Below, piece after piece: positions 17,686 through 26,931 of a stretch of DNA of 39,103 nt (position 1 is the stretch's first letter; the number at the start of each line of letters is the position of its first letter). Origin of the DNA: an uncultured beta proteobacterium (GTDB taxonomy: Bacteria > Pseudomonadota > Gammaproteobacteria > Burkholderiales > SG8-41); contig CADECM010000007.1 of assembly GCA_902825845.1 (NCBI GenBank), forward strand, positions 1-39,103, given 5' to 3'. The translations under genes were made by a program, and so were the position numbers. The notes under the pieces were generated by a model, which was not told the origin of the DNA, searched no databases, and saw nothing but the letters and a program-made list of their open reading frames with translations.

Positions 17686-18837
17686 TCAATGGCCCATTTG
17701 TCGCAGAATTTCCGTAAGCACGCGGTCGGAATCAAAATACTGTTCGGCGATCTCGCGCGCTGCCCGGCAGTGACTTTTGTATCCGGCATTGATTGCCTCC
17801 ACCCCCGCCATCGCCTCGTCCATCGTGGCAAATGTCAACAATCCCTTGCCGGTGGGAAGATGCCCGTCAATCCCGGTGGACTGCACCAGCACCGGCTTGC
17901 CGCTGGCGAGGTAGAGCGCGCTGCGGTCGCTGAACCAGCCCGTTTGAAACTCGACATAGCGGTTGTGCGCCACGCTGAACTCGGCGCGGGAGCGGCCGAT
18001 GTAGTCGCGATAGTCGCCGAATTCCCGCAACCGCGACGGATCGGTAATGCGCCAGCCGCGATCCTCGAACAGCCGGCGGTCGCCCTGATGATCGGCGGAT
18101 TCGATGCGCAGCGCGATCTCAAACCCTTGCCGGCTGGCCGCCGGGAGATCAAGGTAACTCAGCCAGTTGTCGGATTTCTCGCCGGAGTCGACGCCCTGCC
18201 ACTGAAACGTGGCCCGGCCTTTCCAGGTGGAAACGGTGGTAAACGGCGCGCGCTCGCCGTTTGCGGCGTCAGGCCACATGGGCAGCAGCACCGGACGCGG
18301 CAGCGGCCGCCAACGAAGCCCGCCGACCGGCAGCGGGCAGCGCGGCGTGCCAATATTGAATCCCAGCGTGAACAAGGCATCATACCGATCGAGCGGCTCG
18401 TGGCCTTCGGCCCGCTGATGCCAGGCCATCTGCGTGGTGCCGGGATTGCCGTCGAAGAATGCGCGCTGCCGCGGCGCTTCGAATATTTCCTCAAGTTTGT
18501 GGATCTGCCCGCTGCGCGCAATCAACACGTCCGCGCCTCTTGCCACTGCGACGGCTTCGCGATACGACATGCCGTGGGTCGCTTCGCCCTGTTTGTAGAT
18601 CAGGCAGCTGCGCGGCCACAAGCCATAAAATCGCGCCACCGACTCAAAATGCGCCCGCCCGTCCCATTCGGTGAACGGGACCAATTGCCCATTCGCGTTG
18701 CGACAGCGGCCTCGCCCCACGTACTCCATGAGAAAGACCTCGTGGCCAAGACGCTGCCACCCCGCCGCATACGCCAGCGCATGGTCGATGTGGCCCACCG
18801 TGGTGTTGGCTATCTTGCCGCTGCAGATAATGCGCAC
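17686..18837 (-). CDS. Glycosyltransferase-like protein, last gene of the glycan operon
   Basis: The product has 383 residues from a GTG start at 18837. The C-terminal part, NRYVEFQTGWFSDRSALYLA followed by SGKPVLVQSTGI, is typical of the donor-binding half of GT-B-like enzymes of the glycosyl-transferases-group-1 type. The N-terminus MRIICSGKIANTTVGHIDHA starts a first Rossmann-like domain with HIDHALAYAAGWQRLGHEV. No signal peptide is present. It overlaps the upstream glycosyltransferase by 28 nt and is the promoter-distal gene of the 14-gene cluster. Donor and acceptor cannot be inferred. An NGNPGTTQ-like segment in the middle (FFDGNPGTTQMAWH) may belong to the active-site cleft. Confidence 0.8.
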   Translation of the reverse strand: MRIICSGKIANTTVGHIDHALAYAAGWQRLGHEVFLMEYVGRGRCRNANGQLVPFTEWDGRAHFESVARFYGLWPRSCLIYKQGEATHGMSYREAVAVARGADVLIARSGQIHKLEEIFEAPRQRAFFDGNPGTTQMAWHQRAEGHEPLDRYDALFTLGFNIGTPRCPLPVGGLRWRPLPRPVLLPMWPDAANGERAPFTTVSTWKGRATFQWQGVDSGEKSDNWLSYLDLPAASRQGFEIALRIESADHQGDRRLFEDRGWRITDPSRLREFGDYRDYIGRSRAEFSVAHNRYVEFQTGWFSDRSALYLASGKPVLVQSTGIDGHLPTGKGLLTFATMDEAMAGVEAINAGYKSHCRAAREIAEQYFDSDRVLTEILRQMGH

Positions 18838-19874
18838 GGGTTGTCCGCCGTTTGCTTCGCGCCCTGCACTGGGAGATGCGACTCGATGAAGCCAAGCCAG
18901 TCGTTGACCTTGCGACGCCAGGCATAGCGTTCGGCCACGATGCGCCGGTTGTTCTCACCCAGCGCGCGAACCAGCAACCGGTCGCTCTCCAGCCTGCCTA
19001 TCAGCGCCTTGATTTCGTCCAGATGTCTGCGGATGAAATAGCCGTTGCGTCCCTCGTCGATCAGGTCCTCGCACCCGCCCACCCGCGTTGACACCACCCC
19101 GCGGCCGCACGCGGACGCCTCCAGCACGCTCTGCGAAAAGCCCTCCGAAGTCGAGGCGCAGAGGTAAAGATCGATCTGGTTGTACAGCGCCGGCATCTCC
19201 TCGCGCCGGACTTGATCCGCGCCGCGTCCGCCCAGCACCTTGATGCGGACATTGGGCAAAGCCCCCAGCGGCTCAATGAATTCGCTGAAGCCCTTGAGGA
19301 AATCATGTTTGGCGATGTCCTTGCTGCCCGAAAACCCCACCACCAGCGGCACCTGCCGATCGGTATTGACCGGCGTGGACGGGCAAAACAGTTCGGTATC
19401 GACACCATTCTCGGTGAGAACAATGTTGGTCAGTCCCGCGCGTTCAAAAATGCCATACAGCCGCCGGCTGATGATATTGATGCCCTTGAGCTGCGACAGG
19501 CGCTCCAGCAACGCCGGCGGCGGCATCGGCGACGCATCCGGCATCGAGGCGTAGTCATCCCAGGATCGATGCGAATGAATGCCGGTGATCAGTTTGCGTC
19601 GATCCAGAAACGTCAACAACGGCTGGTACAGCAGTTTTTTCTTTTTGGCGATGATCTGCGTCCACCCCAGCGGGAACACCAGGTCGTAGCGATGGTGCTC
19701 GCGCTCGATATACGCCATCTGGTCGCTCGCCGCTACCACGTCCAGCACCAGGCCGGGGTTGTCGTTGTAGCGAACCAGACCCCTGGCAATGGTGTCGTAC
19801 GACCAGCCCGGCTTGTCGGTGATGATCAGCACCCTGCCCGCGGCCCCTCGCGCGCGCATCAACGACTCAGCCAT
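18810..19874 (-). CDS. GT4-like glycosyltransferase (group 1)
   Basis: The product has 354 residues from the ATG at 19874, which overlaps the stop of the upstream gene within ATGGCTGA. An alternative upstream start at 19889 exists. The GT-B fold is indicated by VPLVVGFSGSKDIAKHDFLK at the start of the donor domain and by the E-x7-E type motif in STSEGFSQSVLEASACGRGV. A cytoplasmic location is expected. It lacks the usual N-terminal glycine loop, beginning GRVLIITDKPGWSYDTIARG instead, which suggests a divergent acceptor domain. It is co-translated with its neighbours and probably adds one sugar of the repeat unit. Confidence 0.87.
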   Translation of the reverse strand: MAESLMRARGAAGRVLIITDKPGWSYDTIARGLVRYNDNPGLVLDVVAASDQMAYIEREHHRYDLVFPLGWTQIIAKKKKLLYQPLLTFLDRRKLITGIHSHRSWDDYASMPDASPMPPPALLERLSQLKGINIISRRLYGIFERAGLTNIVLTENGVDTELFCPSTPVNTDRQVPLVVGFSGSKDIAKHDFLKGFSEFIEPLGALPNVRIKVLGGRGADQVRREEMPALYNQIDLYLCASTSEGFSQSVLEASACGRGVVSTRVGGCEDLIDEGRNGYFIRRHLDEIKALIGRLESDRLLVRALGENNRRIVAERYAWRRKVNDWLGFIESHLPVQGAKQTADNPCALSAAAR

Positions 19875-20748
19875 TCGCCGTGACCTCACTCAGCGACTTG
19901 AACCGATAATTGCGCCGGGCGAGCAGCGCAAATATCGATTCGATTCTTTCCAGCATCGCCTCGCAATCCGCCGCCGTTGCGCAATACGGGCTCTTGCCAG
20001 GCACCAGCTCAACGTTGTGGAACATGCAACACAGCACCGTGGGCGCGGTATTTTGCTCATACCAGTCGATCACCTGCAGGCATTGCGCCAGATCGGAAAA
20101 ACGCGGCGTTGGACGCAGCCATTTGAGATCAGGCGTAATGGAGACCGGCACCTCCAGCACGGACGAATTCCCCGCCGCACAGATATCGTCTAATGACGGA
20201 TAGTACGGCGTCAAACTGCCCGGCCTGGAAAAATCGGCGATGTCGTGCCAGTTGCGATGGGGTGTCACGCTGGTGTCATGCGTGTAGCCGAGCTGTTGCA
20301 GGCAATCGATGGTCCAGCCGCGCGCGCCGAAGCGTCCGGCCCTGAATGAAGTCGGCTTGCGGCCAAACAAGGCGGCAAAACGCCGGGTAAGGTTTTCCAG
20401 TTTGTCGAACTCCAGCGACTCTTCATACTGGCACTGCATCTCCGCGGGATCGCAGCCGCTGAAATCCGGGCCGGGAAAGCGGGCGCCCGGCCCGATATAC
20501 TCTCCGTGCAGATGCGCGCCCAGTTCGCTGCGTCCGGGGTCCAGCGCATTCAGCGTGTCCACCGATCGCGCATCCACCATGACCGCAGGACTGATCAGGT
20601 AGACGGGCTTCACGCCATACCGATCACACAGGGTCTGCAGCCGCGGGATACCGGTGTAGACGCCCTCGTAAGAGGCCGGATTCGAGGTACGCCACTTTTT
20701 CCCGGCGTCAATCTCGACATCAATCGTCAGTACAAAGGTACCGCTCAT
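19867..20748 (-). CDS. Polysaccharide deacetylase-like protein (NodB-fold), divergent
   Basis: The product has 293 residues from the ATG at 20748, which overlaps the epimerase stop as ATGA. The N-terminal strand FVLTIDVEIDAGKKW carries the acidic Asp-Val-Glu of divergent carbohydrate esterases in place of TFDDG. The next metal-ligand candidate is GAHLHGEY, and a later segment RAGRFGARGWTIDCLQQLGY resembles the third NodB motif. No signal peptide is present, so it would act in the cytoplasm on a nucleotide-sugar or lipid-linked intermediate. Late segments CCMFHNVELVPGKSPYC contain a conserved-looking His. N-deacetylation of a sugar is the family expectation; the substrate is unknown. Confidence 0.8.
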   Translation of the reverse strand: MSGTFVLTIDVEIDAGKKWRTSNPASYEGVYTGIPRLQTLCDRYGVKPVYLISPAVMVDARSVDTLNALDPGRSELGAHLHGEYIGPGARFPGPDFSGCDPAEMQCQYEESLEFDKLENLTRRFAALFGRKPTSFRAGRFGARGWTIDCLQQLGYTHDTSVTPHRNWHDIADFSRPGSLTPYYPSLDDICAAGNSSVLEVPVSITPDLKWLRPTPRFSDLAQCLQVIDWYEQNTAPTVLCCMFHNVELVPGKSPYCATAADCEAMLERIESIFALLARRNYRFKSLSEVTANG

Positions 20749-21785
20749 TGCGTCAGTTCCGCCTGCACTGGTCTCTGCCGCGTCGCGTCCGGCGTCAACG
20801 AGCGGCCCAGCGCGTGGTACTCGCGATACCACTGCACAAAGCGGCGCACGCCTTCATCGATTCCGGTGCTGCGGCCCTGCAGGCCGGTCAGCGCCTGCAA
20901 CCGCGTCACATCCGCATGTGTGACCGGCACATCGCCGGGTTGCATCGGCAACAGGTCCAGTTGAGCGCGCACGCCGAGCGCGCGCTCGATCGCCGCGATG
21001 AAGTCGAGCAGCGGCACCGGGTCGGCCCCGCCGATGTTGAGCACGCGGTACGGCACGCCCCCCGCCGCGTCCGCCACCGGCGGGCGCTCCAGCACCGCCA
21101 GCACGCCGTCGACAATATCGTCGATGTAGGTAAAGTCCCGCTGCATGTCGCCGCGGTTAAACACCGGTATCGGCTGGCCGGCAAGGATCGCCCGCGTAAA
21201 CGAGTAGTAGGCCATGTCCGGCCGGCCCCACGGGCCGAACACCGTAAAAAAACGCAGCCCGCTGGTGGGCAGCGCGTAGAGATGGCTGTAACTGTGCGCC
21301 ATCACCTCGTTGGCTTTCTTGGTGGCGGCGTACAGACTCACCGGGTGATCCACCGCATCGTCTTCGGCAAAGGGCACCTTGCGGTTGCCGCCGTAGACGC
21401 TGGAACTGCTGGCATACACCAGGTGCTTGACGACTTGTTGTCGACAACCCTCGAGCACGTTCAGAAAGCCCGTCAGGTTGCTCTGGCCATAGGCATGCGG
21501 ATGTGTGAGCGAGTAGCGCACGCCCGCCTGTGCCGCGAGGTGCACCACACGCTCGAAGCCGCCGCCGGCAAAATGCGCCGCCGTGGCCGCCGCATCGGCG
21601 ATGTCAATCCGCTCAAAGCGAAACCCCGCGTGTTTGCGCAGGCGTGCCAGCCGCGCGTGCTTAAGCGCCACGTCGTAGTAATCATTGAGGTTGTCCCAGC
21701 CCACCACTTCGTCGCCGCGCGCGAGTAACGCCTGAGCCACGTGCATGCCGACAAAGCCGGCGGCGCCGGTCACCAGGGTTTTCAT
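20745..21785 (-). CDS. UDP-glucuronate 4-epimerase-like NAD-dependent epimerase
   Basis: The product has 346 residues of the extended SDR type. It has the NAD-binding motif [11 protein letters not shown] at residue 7, ASSSSVYG for the catalytic serine region, and the catalytic Tyr152-x3-Lys156 in YAATKK. The segment [20 protein letters not shown] and [11 protein letters not shown] are typical of UDP-glucuronate 4-epimerases (CapI/GAE type), which convert UDP-glucuronate to UDP-galacturonate. It directly follows ugd with an ATGA overlap, which fits a UDP-Glc to UDP-GlcA to UDP-GalA route. Other C4 or C5 epimerase activity cannot be excluded from sequence alone. Confidence 0.9.
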   Translation of the reverse strand: MKTLVTGAAGFVGMHVAQALLARGDEVVGWDNLNDYYDVALKHARLARLRKHAGFRFERIDIADAAATAAHFAGGGFERVVHLAAQAGVRYSLTHPHAYGQSNLTGFLNVLEGCRQQVVKHLVYASSSSVYGGNRKVPFAEDDAVDHPVSLYAATKKANEVMAHSYSHLYALPTSGLRFFTVFGPWGRPDMAYYSFTRAILAGQPIPVFNRGDMQRDFTYIDDIVDGVLAVLERPPVADAAGGVPYRVLNIGGADPVPLLDFIAAIERALGVRAQLDLLPMQPGDVPVTHADVTRLQALTGLQGRSTGIDEGVRRFVQWYREYHALGRSLTPDATRQRPVQAELTQ

Positions 21786-23158
21786 GCGGCCCTCGCCAGC
21801 GCCAGCGGCCGCGACGACAGCTTTGCTTCCAGCGGCAGCCGCCGGCCGATGGGAAAGTAGTCGAAACCCGCTTCCCGCATCAGCACGGGATCGAACAAGT
21901 TGCGCCCGTCAAAAATCAGCGGCTGGCGCAGACTCTCACGCATGCGCGCAAAGTCGGGGGCGCGGAAAGCCTTCCATTCGGTAACGATCACCAGCGCGTC
22001 CGCGCCATCCAGCGCCTCGTGGGCCGAGGCGGAAAATTCGAGCCTGTCCGCATCCCCGAACACGCGGCGAGCCTCGTCCATCGCCACCGGATCATAGGCA
22101 ACGACGCTGGCGCCACGCTCCAGCAACTGACTGATGATGACGCGGCTGGGCGCCTCGCGCAGATCGTCGGTCTCCGGCTTGAAGGCGAGGCCCCACAGCG
22201 CAAAGCGGCGGCCCTTCAGATCGTCGCCGAAGCGTTCGACAATGCGGTCCACCAGCACCTGCTTCTGCCGCTCGTTGGCGCGCTCCACCGCGTGCAGCAG
22301 GTGCAGCGGCTCGCCAACGTCCTTGGCGCTGTGCAGCAGCGCCTTTACATCCTTGGGAAAGCACGATCCGCCGTAGCCGCAGCCCGCATACAGAAAATGG
22401 TGCGAGATGCGCGGGTCGCTGCCGATGCCACGGCGAACTTCGTCGATGTCAGCACCGAGCTTTTCCGCCAGCAGCGCCAGTTCGTTCATGAAACTGATGC
22501 GCGTTGCGAGCATGGCATTGGCAGCATACTTGGTGAGTTCCGCCGAACGCACATCCATGATCACCAGCTTGTCGCGTGAGCGCTGAAACGGCGAATAAAG
22601 GGCTTGCATCAGGTGCACGGCGCGTTCGTCGTCGGCGCCGACGACGATGCGGTCGGGGCGCATGAAGTCCTCCACCGCCGCACCCTCCTTCAGGAATTCC
22701 GGATTGGACACCACGCAGTAGGGCACGGTCACGCCGCGCGCGGCCTGGCCGCGTGCAATGGCCTCGCGCACGGCGTCAGCGGTGCCCACCGGCACCGTGC
22801 TCTTGTCCACCACCAGTTTGTAGTCGGTCATGTGGCGGCCGATGCTGTGCGCGGCCTCCAGCACATGGCGCATGTCGGCGGAGCCGTCCTCGTCCGGCGG
22901 CGTGCCCACCGCGATAAACTGGATGGTGCCAAAGCGAACGCCCTCCTTGATGTCGGTGCTGAAGTGCAGTCTCTCGGCGGCGACATTACGCGCCACGATT
23001 TCCTTCAGACCCGGTTCGAAGATCGGCACCTCGCCGCGCCGCAGGCTGTCGATTTTTTGCTCGTCGACATCAATGCACAGCACGTCGTTGCCCATTTCGG
23101 CAAAACACGCACCCGTCACCAGGCCGACATAGCCGGTACCCACCACAGTCAGCTTCAT
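21782..23158 (-). CDS. ugd: UDP-glucose 6-dehydrogenase
   Basis: The product has 458 residues, the normal length for bacterial Ugd. The N-terminal motif is [20 protein letters not shown]. The catalytic nucleophile is Cys266 in [14 protein letters not shown], and the C-terminal domain contains [18 protein letters not shown]. The enzyme oxidises UDP-glucose twice with NAD to UDP-glucuronate. The family also includes GDP-mannose dehydrogenases, but the downstream glucuronate-epimerase-like gene supports UDP-glucose. The start overlaps the deacetylase stop (ATGA). It supplies the acidic precursor for the glycan. Confidence 0.95.
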   Translation of the reverse strand: MKLTVVGTGYVGLVTGACFAEMGNDVLCIDVDEQKIDSLRRGEVPIFEPGLKEIVARNVAAERLHFSTDIKEGVRFGTIQFIAVGTPPDEDGSADMRHVLEAAHSIGRHMTDYKLVVDKSTVPVGTADAVREAIARGQAARGVTVPYCVVSNPEFLKEGAAVEDFMRPDRIVVGADDERAVHLMQALYSPFQRSRDKLVIMDVRSAELTKYAANAMLATRISFMNELALLAEKLGADIDEVRRGIGSDPRISHHFLYAGCGYGGSCFPKDVKALLHSAKDVGEPLHLLHAVERANERQKQVLVDRIVERFGDDLKGRRFALWGLAFKPETDDLREAPSRVIISQLLERGASVVAYDPVAMDEARRVFGDADRLEFSASAHEALDGADALVIVTEWKAFRAPDFARMRESLRQPLIFDGRNLFDPVLMREAGFDYFPIGRRLPLEAKLSSRPLALARAA

Positions 23159-23922
23159 AGTATTTCCTCTTTTGTTTCAAAGTGTTCCGACACACAGTCG
23201 CAAACCTCATCCATCGCCGTCCAACGCGCATGCGCATGACCGGCGGTGGCGGCAATCAATGCCGAGAGCAGCGCGAGGTCATGCGCGTCCATCACCGCGT
23301 GATGCAGCATCACGCCGACACTCCCCCCTCCGCCACATGCGCTGATGCGCCGCGCCAGCAGCAAACCTATGCGGTCGTCGCCGCCCGCGCGTTCCTTGCA
23401 CCAATCGACATCCACCGCGACCTCGGGCAGCGCGCCTTGCGCGGGCGCGCCACGGTCGCGCGACAGCGCGCGGTAACCCAGCGCCGCCAGCAGCGGCGGC
23501 GTGGCCGGGCTGCAGCGATTCCACGGCGGCGTGAAGAACGTATCCAGGCGCGCGCCAAACAGCGCCTGCAGCCGCCGGCGTCCCGCGCACAGGTCGGCGC
23601 GTTGCTCATCGATGGCGCGTGCATCGCCGAATTCACACTTGCGCGCCGTCGTTTCATGATTGGCGTGCGCATAGCCGTGCTGATGCACGCCGACAAGTCG
23701 CGGCGAGGCGTCGATCCGCGCACACAGGGCACGGGCCAGCGCTTCGCTGCACGCCTGCGGGATCACCGCCAGATCAACAGGCACGCCGGCGCGCCCGGTA
23801 CAGTCGAGCAACCTCAACAGGCGCGTGTCATCCCATCCCGCATCATCGTCGCGCAGAAATAAATGCACCGGCGCGCGGGCCGCATCGAGTGCCGCCTGGA
23901 CGGCGATCAAGCCTGTGCGCAT
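23155..23922 (-). CDS. Polysaccharide deacetylase-family protein (NodB-fold)
   Basis: The product has 255 residues from the ATG at 23922 ([20 protein letters not shown]); the start lies 16 nt inside the upstream gene. The candidate metal motif 1 is [11 protein letters not shown], and motif 2 is [13 protein letters not shown], rich in histidine as expected for the metal site. [20 protein letters not shown] resembles the motif 3 region. No signal peptide is present, so it is probably cytoplasmic. It is unrelated in detail to the deacetylase-like gene at 19867, so the operon has two different NodB-fold proteins. The distal end overlaps ugd as ATGA. Confidence 0.83.
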   Translation of the reverse strand: MRTGLIAVQAALDAARAPVHLFLRDDDAGWDDTRLLRLLDCTGRAGVPVDLAVIPQACSEALARALCARIDASPRLVGVHQHGYAHANHETTARKCEFGDARAIDEQRADLCAGRRRLQALFGARLDTFFTPPWNRCSPATPPLLAALGYRALSRDRGAPAQGALPEVAVDVDWCKERAGGDDRIGLLLARRISACGGGGSVGVMLHHAVMDAHDLALLSALIAATAGHAHARWTAMDEVCDCVSEHFETKEEIL

Positions 23923-25148
23923 GTTGTCTCCACTGCGGGGTCGTTCGGAACGCAAGGGGCCGGCGCGGCACCAGGGGAACACAGCGCATGCAGGTGTTGC
24001 ACAGTGATCGAGGCGCCGTTCAGGTTCAGAGCGGCAGGGCGCGGCGTGAAGGCAAGCAAGGCCTCGATCTCGCGCGCCAGCGTTTGCGCGCTGAGTGCCG
24101 CGGCGGGCAGATGTCGCAGCGCGCCCAGTGCGGCAACGCGCGCCGCGCGCTGACCCTGCTCGTTCTCGGTGCGGGTGGCATACGGCACCACCAGTGCGGG
24201 CACGCCGGACACCACGATATCGAGCGCCGTGTTGTAGCCGTATTGACTGAGCGAAGCGCGCGCGCGCCGCATTTCGGCGACCAGGTCGGGCACTTGCCGC
24301 ACCAGTTCGACATCCGCCATGCCCTGCGCCGCCTGTTGCAGTGCCTGCCACTGCGGCTCGGGCAGGAAAGGTCCGGTGATGATGCGCATCGGCAGTGGCC
24401 GGCGCAACAGGGCACGCGCTTGCAACGCGGCGCGAAACAGCACCTCTCCGACGCTGCCGCCGCCGGCCGACACCAGCAGGTGGTCTGCGCGCGCAGCGGT
24501 GCCGGCCATCTCACGCTGCGGCACCACATAGCCGGTGTAATGCACCGGCGTGCGCAGCGGCTTGCGCGGGCGAAAACTCTCTTCCAGCCTCGCCAGCGCC
24601 GGATCGGCGTGTACCAGTACGGCGTCGAAGTAGCGGTCGGTCAGCCAGCGCGCGCGGTCATCATGATGTTGCTGATCGGGGCGTGCATCAACCAGGATGT
24701 CGCGCAGGCTGCATACCACCCGCGCCGGTGCGCCCGGCTGGCGCCGCGCAAGGCGTATCATGGCAAGAATTTCCGCTGCGAATTTCTTGCGCCCGAACGG
24801 GAACAACTCGACCAGCAATACCGCGGGTTTGTGTCTGAGCACCGCTGCCTCGATCAATGCGCGGCGCTGCGCCCGCGCCTCGGCCACGCCATGCTGCGCA
24901 TCGCGGCTGATCACGGTGTGGCCATCGTCCATGCCCAGCGGCGGCAGATCGATGATGTCGATGCGCGCGGGCACCGGCAACCCCGGCGGCAGACGGCCGC
25001 CGTTGAGGAATACCACCCGGAAATGGGCCTTGAGCGCACTGGCCAGTGCGAAGGAACGCGTCAAGTGTCCGATACCCAGCGAATGCTGGCAGTAAAACAG
25101 CAGCGTCGGCCGCGCGCATGGCGGCGCTACGGGCTGGCCATTAAACAT
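23907..25148 (-). CDS. GT28/MurG-like glycosyltransferase
   Basis: The product has 413 residues from the ATG at 25148, overlapping the ABC exporter stop by 8 nt. The N-terminal loop HSLGIGHLTRSFALASALKA is the glycine-rich acceptor-side motif of MurG-like enzymes. The C-terminal half has LLVSAGGGSVGEVLFRAAL and SQYGYNTALDIVVSGVPALV, which are typical of GT28 C-terminal donor-binding domains. It has the same general architecture as the gene at 34381, and the two stand at different positions of the operon. The sugar donor is probably a UDP-sugar, by family. A cytoplasmic, membrane-associated location is expected. Confidence 0.86.
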   Translation of the reverse strand: MFNGQPVAPPCARPTLLFYCQHSLGIGHLTRSFALASALKAHFRVVFLNGGRLPPGLPVPARIDIIDLPPLGMDDGHTVISRDAQHGVAEARAQRRALIEAAVLRHKPAVLLVELFPFGRKKFAAEILAMIRLARRQPGAPARVVCSLRDILVDARPDQQHHDDRARWLTDRYFDAVLVHADPALARLEESFRPRKPLRTPVHYTGYVVPQREMAGTAARADHLLVSAGGGSVGEVLFRAALQARALLRRPLPMRIITGPFLPEPQWQALQQAAQGMADVELVRQVPDLVAEMRRARASLSQYGYNTALDIVVSGVPALVVPYATRTENEQGQRAARVAALGALRHLPAAALSAQTLAREIEALLAFTPRPAALNLNGASITVQHLHALCSPGAAPAPCVPNDPAVETTCAQA

Positions 25149-26931
25149 GGCGCCGCTCCACCAGAGCGAGGTAGGCGCCTCGGGTACGCAGCAGCGCGTG
25201 GTGCGGGCCCTCCTCGGCCAGGCGTCCGTCTTTCAGTACCAGCACGCGATCGTAGTTTTCCATGTCGCTGTAGTCGTGCGCGATCACGATCAGGGTGCGG
25301 CCGCGGTGAATGCGCGACACCGCTTCGTTGATCAGACGCGCCGACGCCGCATCGATGGACGCCGTGGGCTCGTCCATCACCAGAATGGACGGCGCCTTCA
25401 CCAGCGCGCGTGCCAGGCACAGGCGCTGGCGCTGCCCGCCGGAGAGGGTGGCTCCGCGTTCGCTGAGTTCGGTGTCGTAGCGTTGCGGCAGGTCGACGAT
25501 AAACTCATGCGCGCGCGCGGCGCGCGCCGCGGCTTCGACCGCTTCTGCGGGTGCGTCGGGCCAGCCATAGGCGATGTTTTCGCGCACCGACACGCCGAAC
25601 AGAATATTGTCCTGCAGCACAATGCCGATCTCCCGCCGCAGGCTTTCGCGCGTAAAGCGGCGGATATCGATGCCGTCAATCAGCACCCGCCCCGACGTGG
25701 GCTCATACAGGCGCAACAGCAGATTGAGCAGCGTTGACTTGCCGGCGCCCGAAGGACCGACCAGCGCCACGCGCTCGCCGGCGGCAATGCGCAGATTCAG
25801 CGATTCGAGCACCGGCCGGCCGGGGCTGTAACCGAAGGAAACGTTCTCGAACACGATCTCGCCCGCCGGATTCTTCAGTTCCAGTGCGTCCGGCGCATCG
25901 GCGATGTCGGGCTCGATATCCAGAATTTCCGCCACCCGCTGCGCACTGACCGAGGCACGCGAAAACTTGGCGGACAGGCGGGCCAGATCGCGCACCGGCT
26001 TGTAGAGGCTGGTGACGTAGGTGATAAAGATCAGCAGCTCACCCGGCGTCAGCCGTCCCGCCAGTACCTCGCGCGCGCCCAGCAGCACGGTGAGCGCGGT
26101 GCCTGCCGCGCTGATCACGGCGATCGCCCTCACCATGGCGCCGGTGGTACGGGTGGTGCGCATGCCGCTCTGGTAGTTGGCCTCGACTTCGCCGCGGAAA
26201 CGATCTTCCTCGTAGGTATGGCGGCCGAACGCCTGTACCAGGGCGATCGAACTCAATACCTCGTTCAGACGCGATGCCATCTGGCCCTCGTGCTTGCGCT
26301 GCACGCGCACCGACGCCTTGACGCGGCGGTTGAGCAGAAAGATCACCCCCAGCAGTGGCGGCAACGTTGCCGTCACCACCAGCGCGAGCTGCCAGTTGAG
26401 CATGAACATGATCGCCAGCATCGCCAGCAGCGTCACCGCGTGGCGTCCCAGCGTCAGCGCCCAATCCGAGAACATGTCGCGCAGCAGGTTGGTATCGCCG
26501 GCAACCTTGGTGAGCAGTTCACCCGAACGGCTGTCGCGGTGATAGGCAAGCGACAGGCGCTGCAGGTGCGCGAACAATTCGCAGCGCAGGCGCCAGGTGA
26601 TGCTGTGCCCGACCTTGGCGCTGGTATAAAGCTGCACGTAGGCGAGCACGCCGCCGGCCAATGCGATCAGGGCAATGGCCAGCGCGGCCATCACCAGCGA
26701 CGGCCAGGCGCCCTGATCCAGCAGCGGCTGCAACATGGCCAGCGCGGGCGGCAGGGGCTTGGCCAGCAGAATATGGTCGAAAATCACTTTCAGCGGCCAC
26801 GGCGCGAGCACGTCGGCAAGCACCACGCCGGACAGGGCGACGGCCGCCACCCCCAGTGACAGCCGCTGCTGTTTGAGGCAGGTGCGCACCAGTGCCCGCA
26901 AACGGGGGCGCGGCGGATGGACGTCGCTCAT
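25141..26931 (-). CDS. ABC exporter half-transporter, MsbA-like
   Basis: The product has 596 residues from the ATG at 26931 (ATGA overlap with the upstream kinase). An N-terminal six-helix exporter domain (about residues 20-310) is fused to an ATPase domain. Walker A is GPSGAGKST, the Q-loop region is IGIVLQDNILFG, the signature is LSGGQRQRLCLARAL, Walker B is ILVMDEPT and the H-loop is IVIAHDYSD. It would act as a homodimer. In this operon it is the only transport protein, so it probably flips or exports the finished glycan or a lipid-linked intermediate across the inner membrane. Export of something else, such as a peptide, is less likely given the context. Confidence 0.92.
   Translation of the reverse strand: MSDVHPPRPRLRALVRTCLKQQRLSLGVAAVALSGVVLADVLAPWPLKVIFDHILLAKPLPPALAMLQPLLDQGAWPSLVMAALAIALIALAGGVLAYVQLYTSAKVGHSITWRLRCELFAHLQRLSLAYHRDSRSGELLTKVAGDTNLLRDMFSDWALTLGRHAVTLLAMLAIMFMLNWQLALVVTATLPPLLGVIFLLNRRVKASVRVQRKHEGQMASRLNEVLSSIALVQAFGRHTYEEDRFRGEVEANYQSGMRTTRTTGAMVRAIAVISAAGTALTVLLGAREVLAGRLTPGELLIFITYVTSLYKPVRDLARLSAKFSRASVSAQRVAEILDIEPDIADAPDALELKNPAGEIVFENVSFGYSPGRPVLESLNLRIAAGERVALVGPSGAGKSTLLNLLLRLYEPTSGRVLIDGIDIRRFTRESLRREIGIVLQDNILFGVSVRENIAYGWPDAPAEAVEAAARAARAHEFIVDLPQRYDTELSERGATLSGGQRQRLCLARALVKAPSILVMDEPTASIDAASARLINEAVSRIHRGRTLIVIAHDYSDMENYDRVLVLKDGRLAEEGPHHALLRTRGAYLALVERRHV

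Noticed and set aside
17507..17689. N-terminal extension of EttA upstream of 17506
   Set aside because: EttA proteins begin with MAQYVYSM-type sequence and have about 555 residues; the extension is not conserved-looking.
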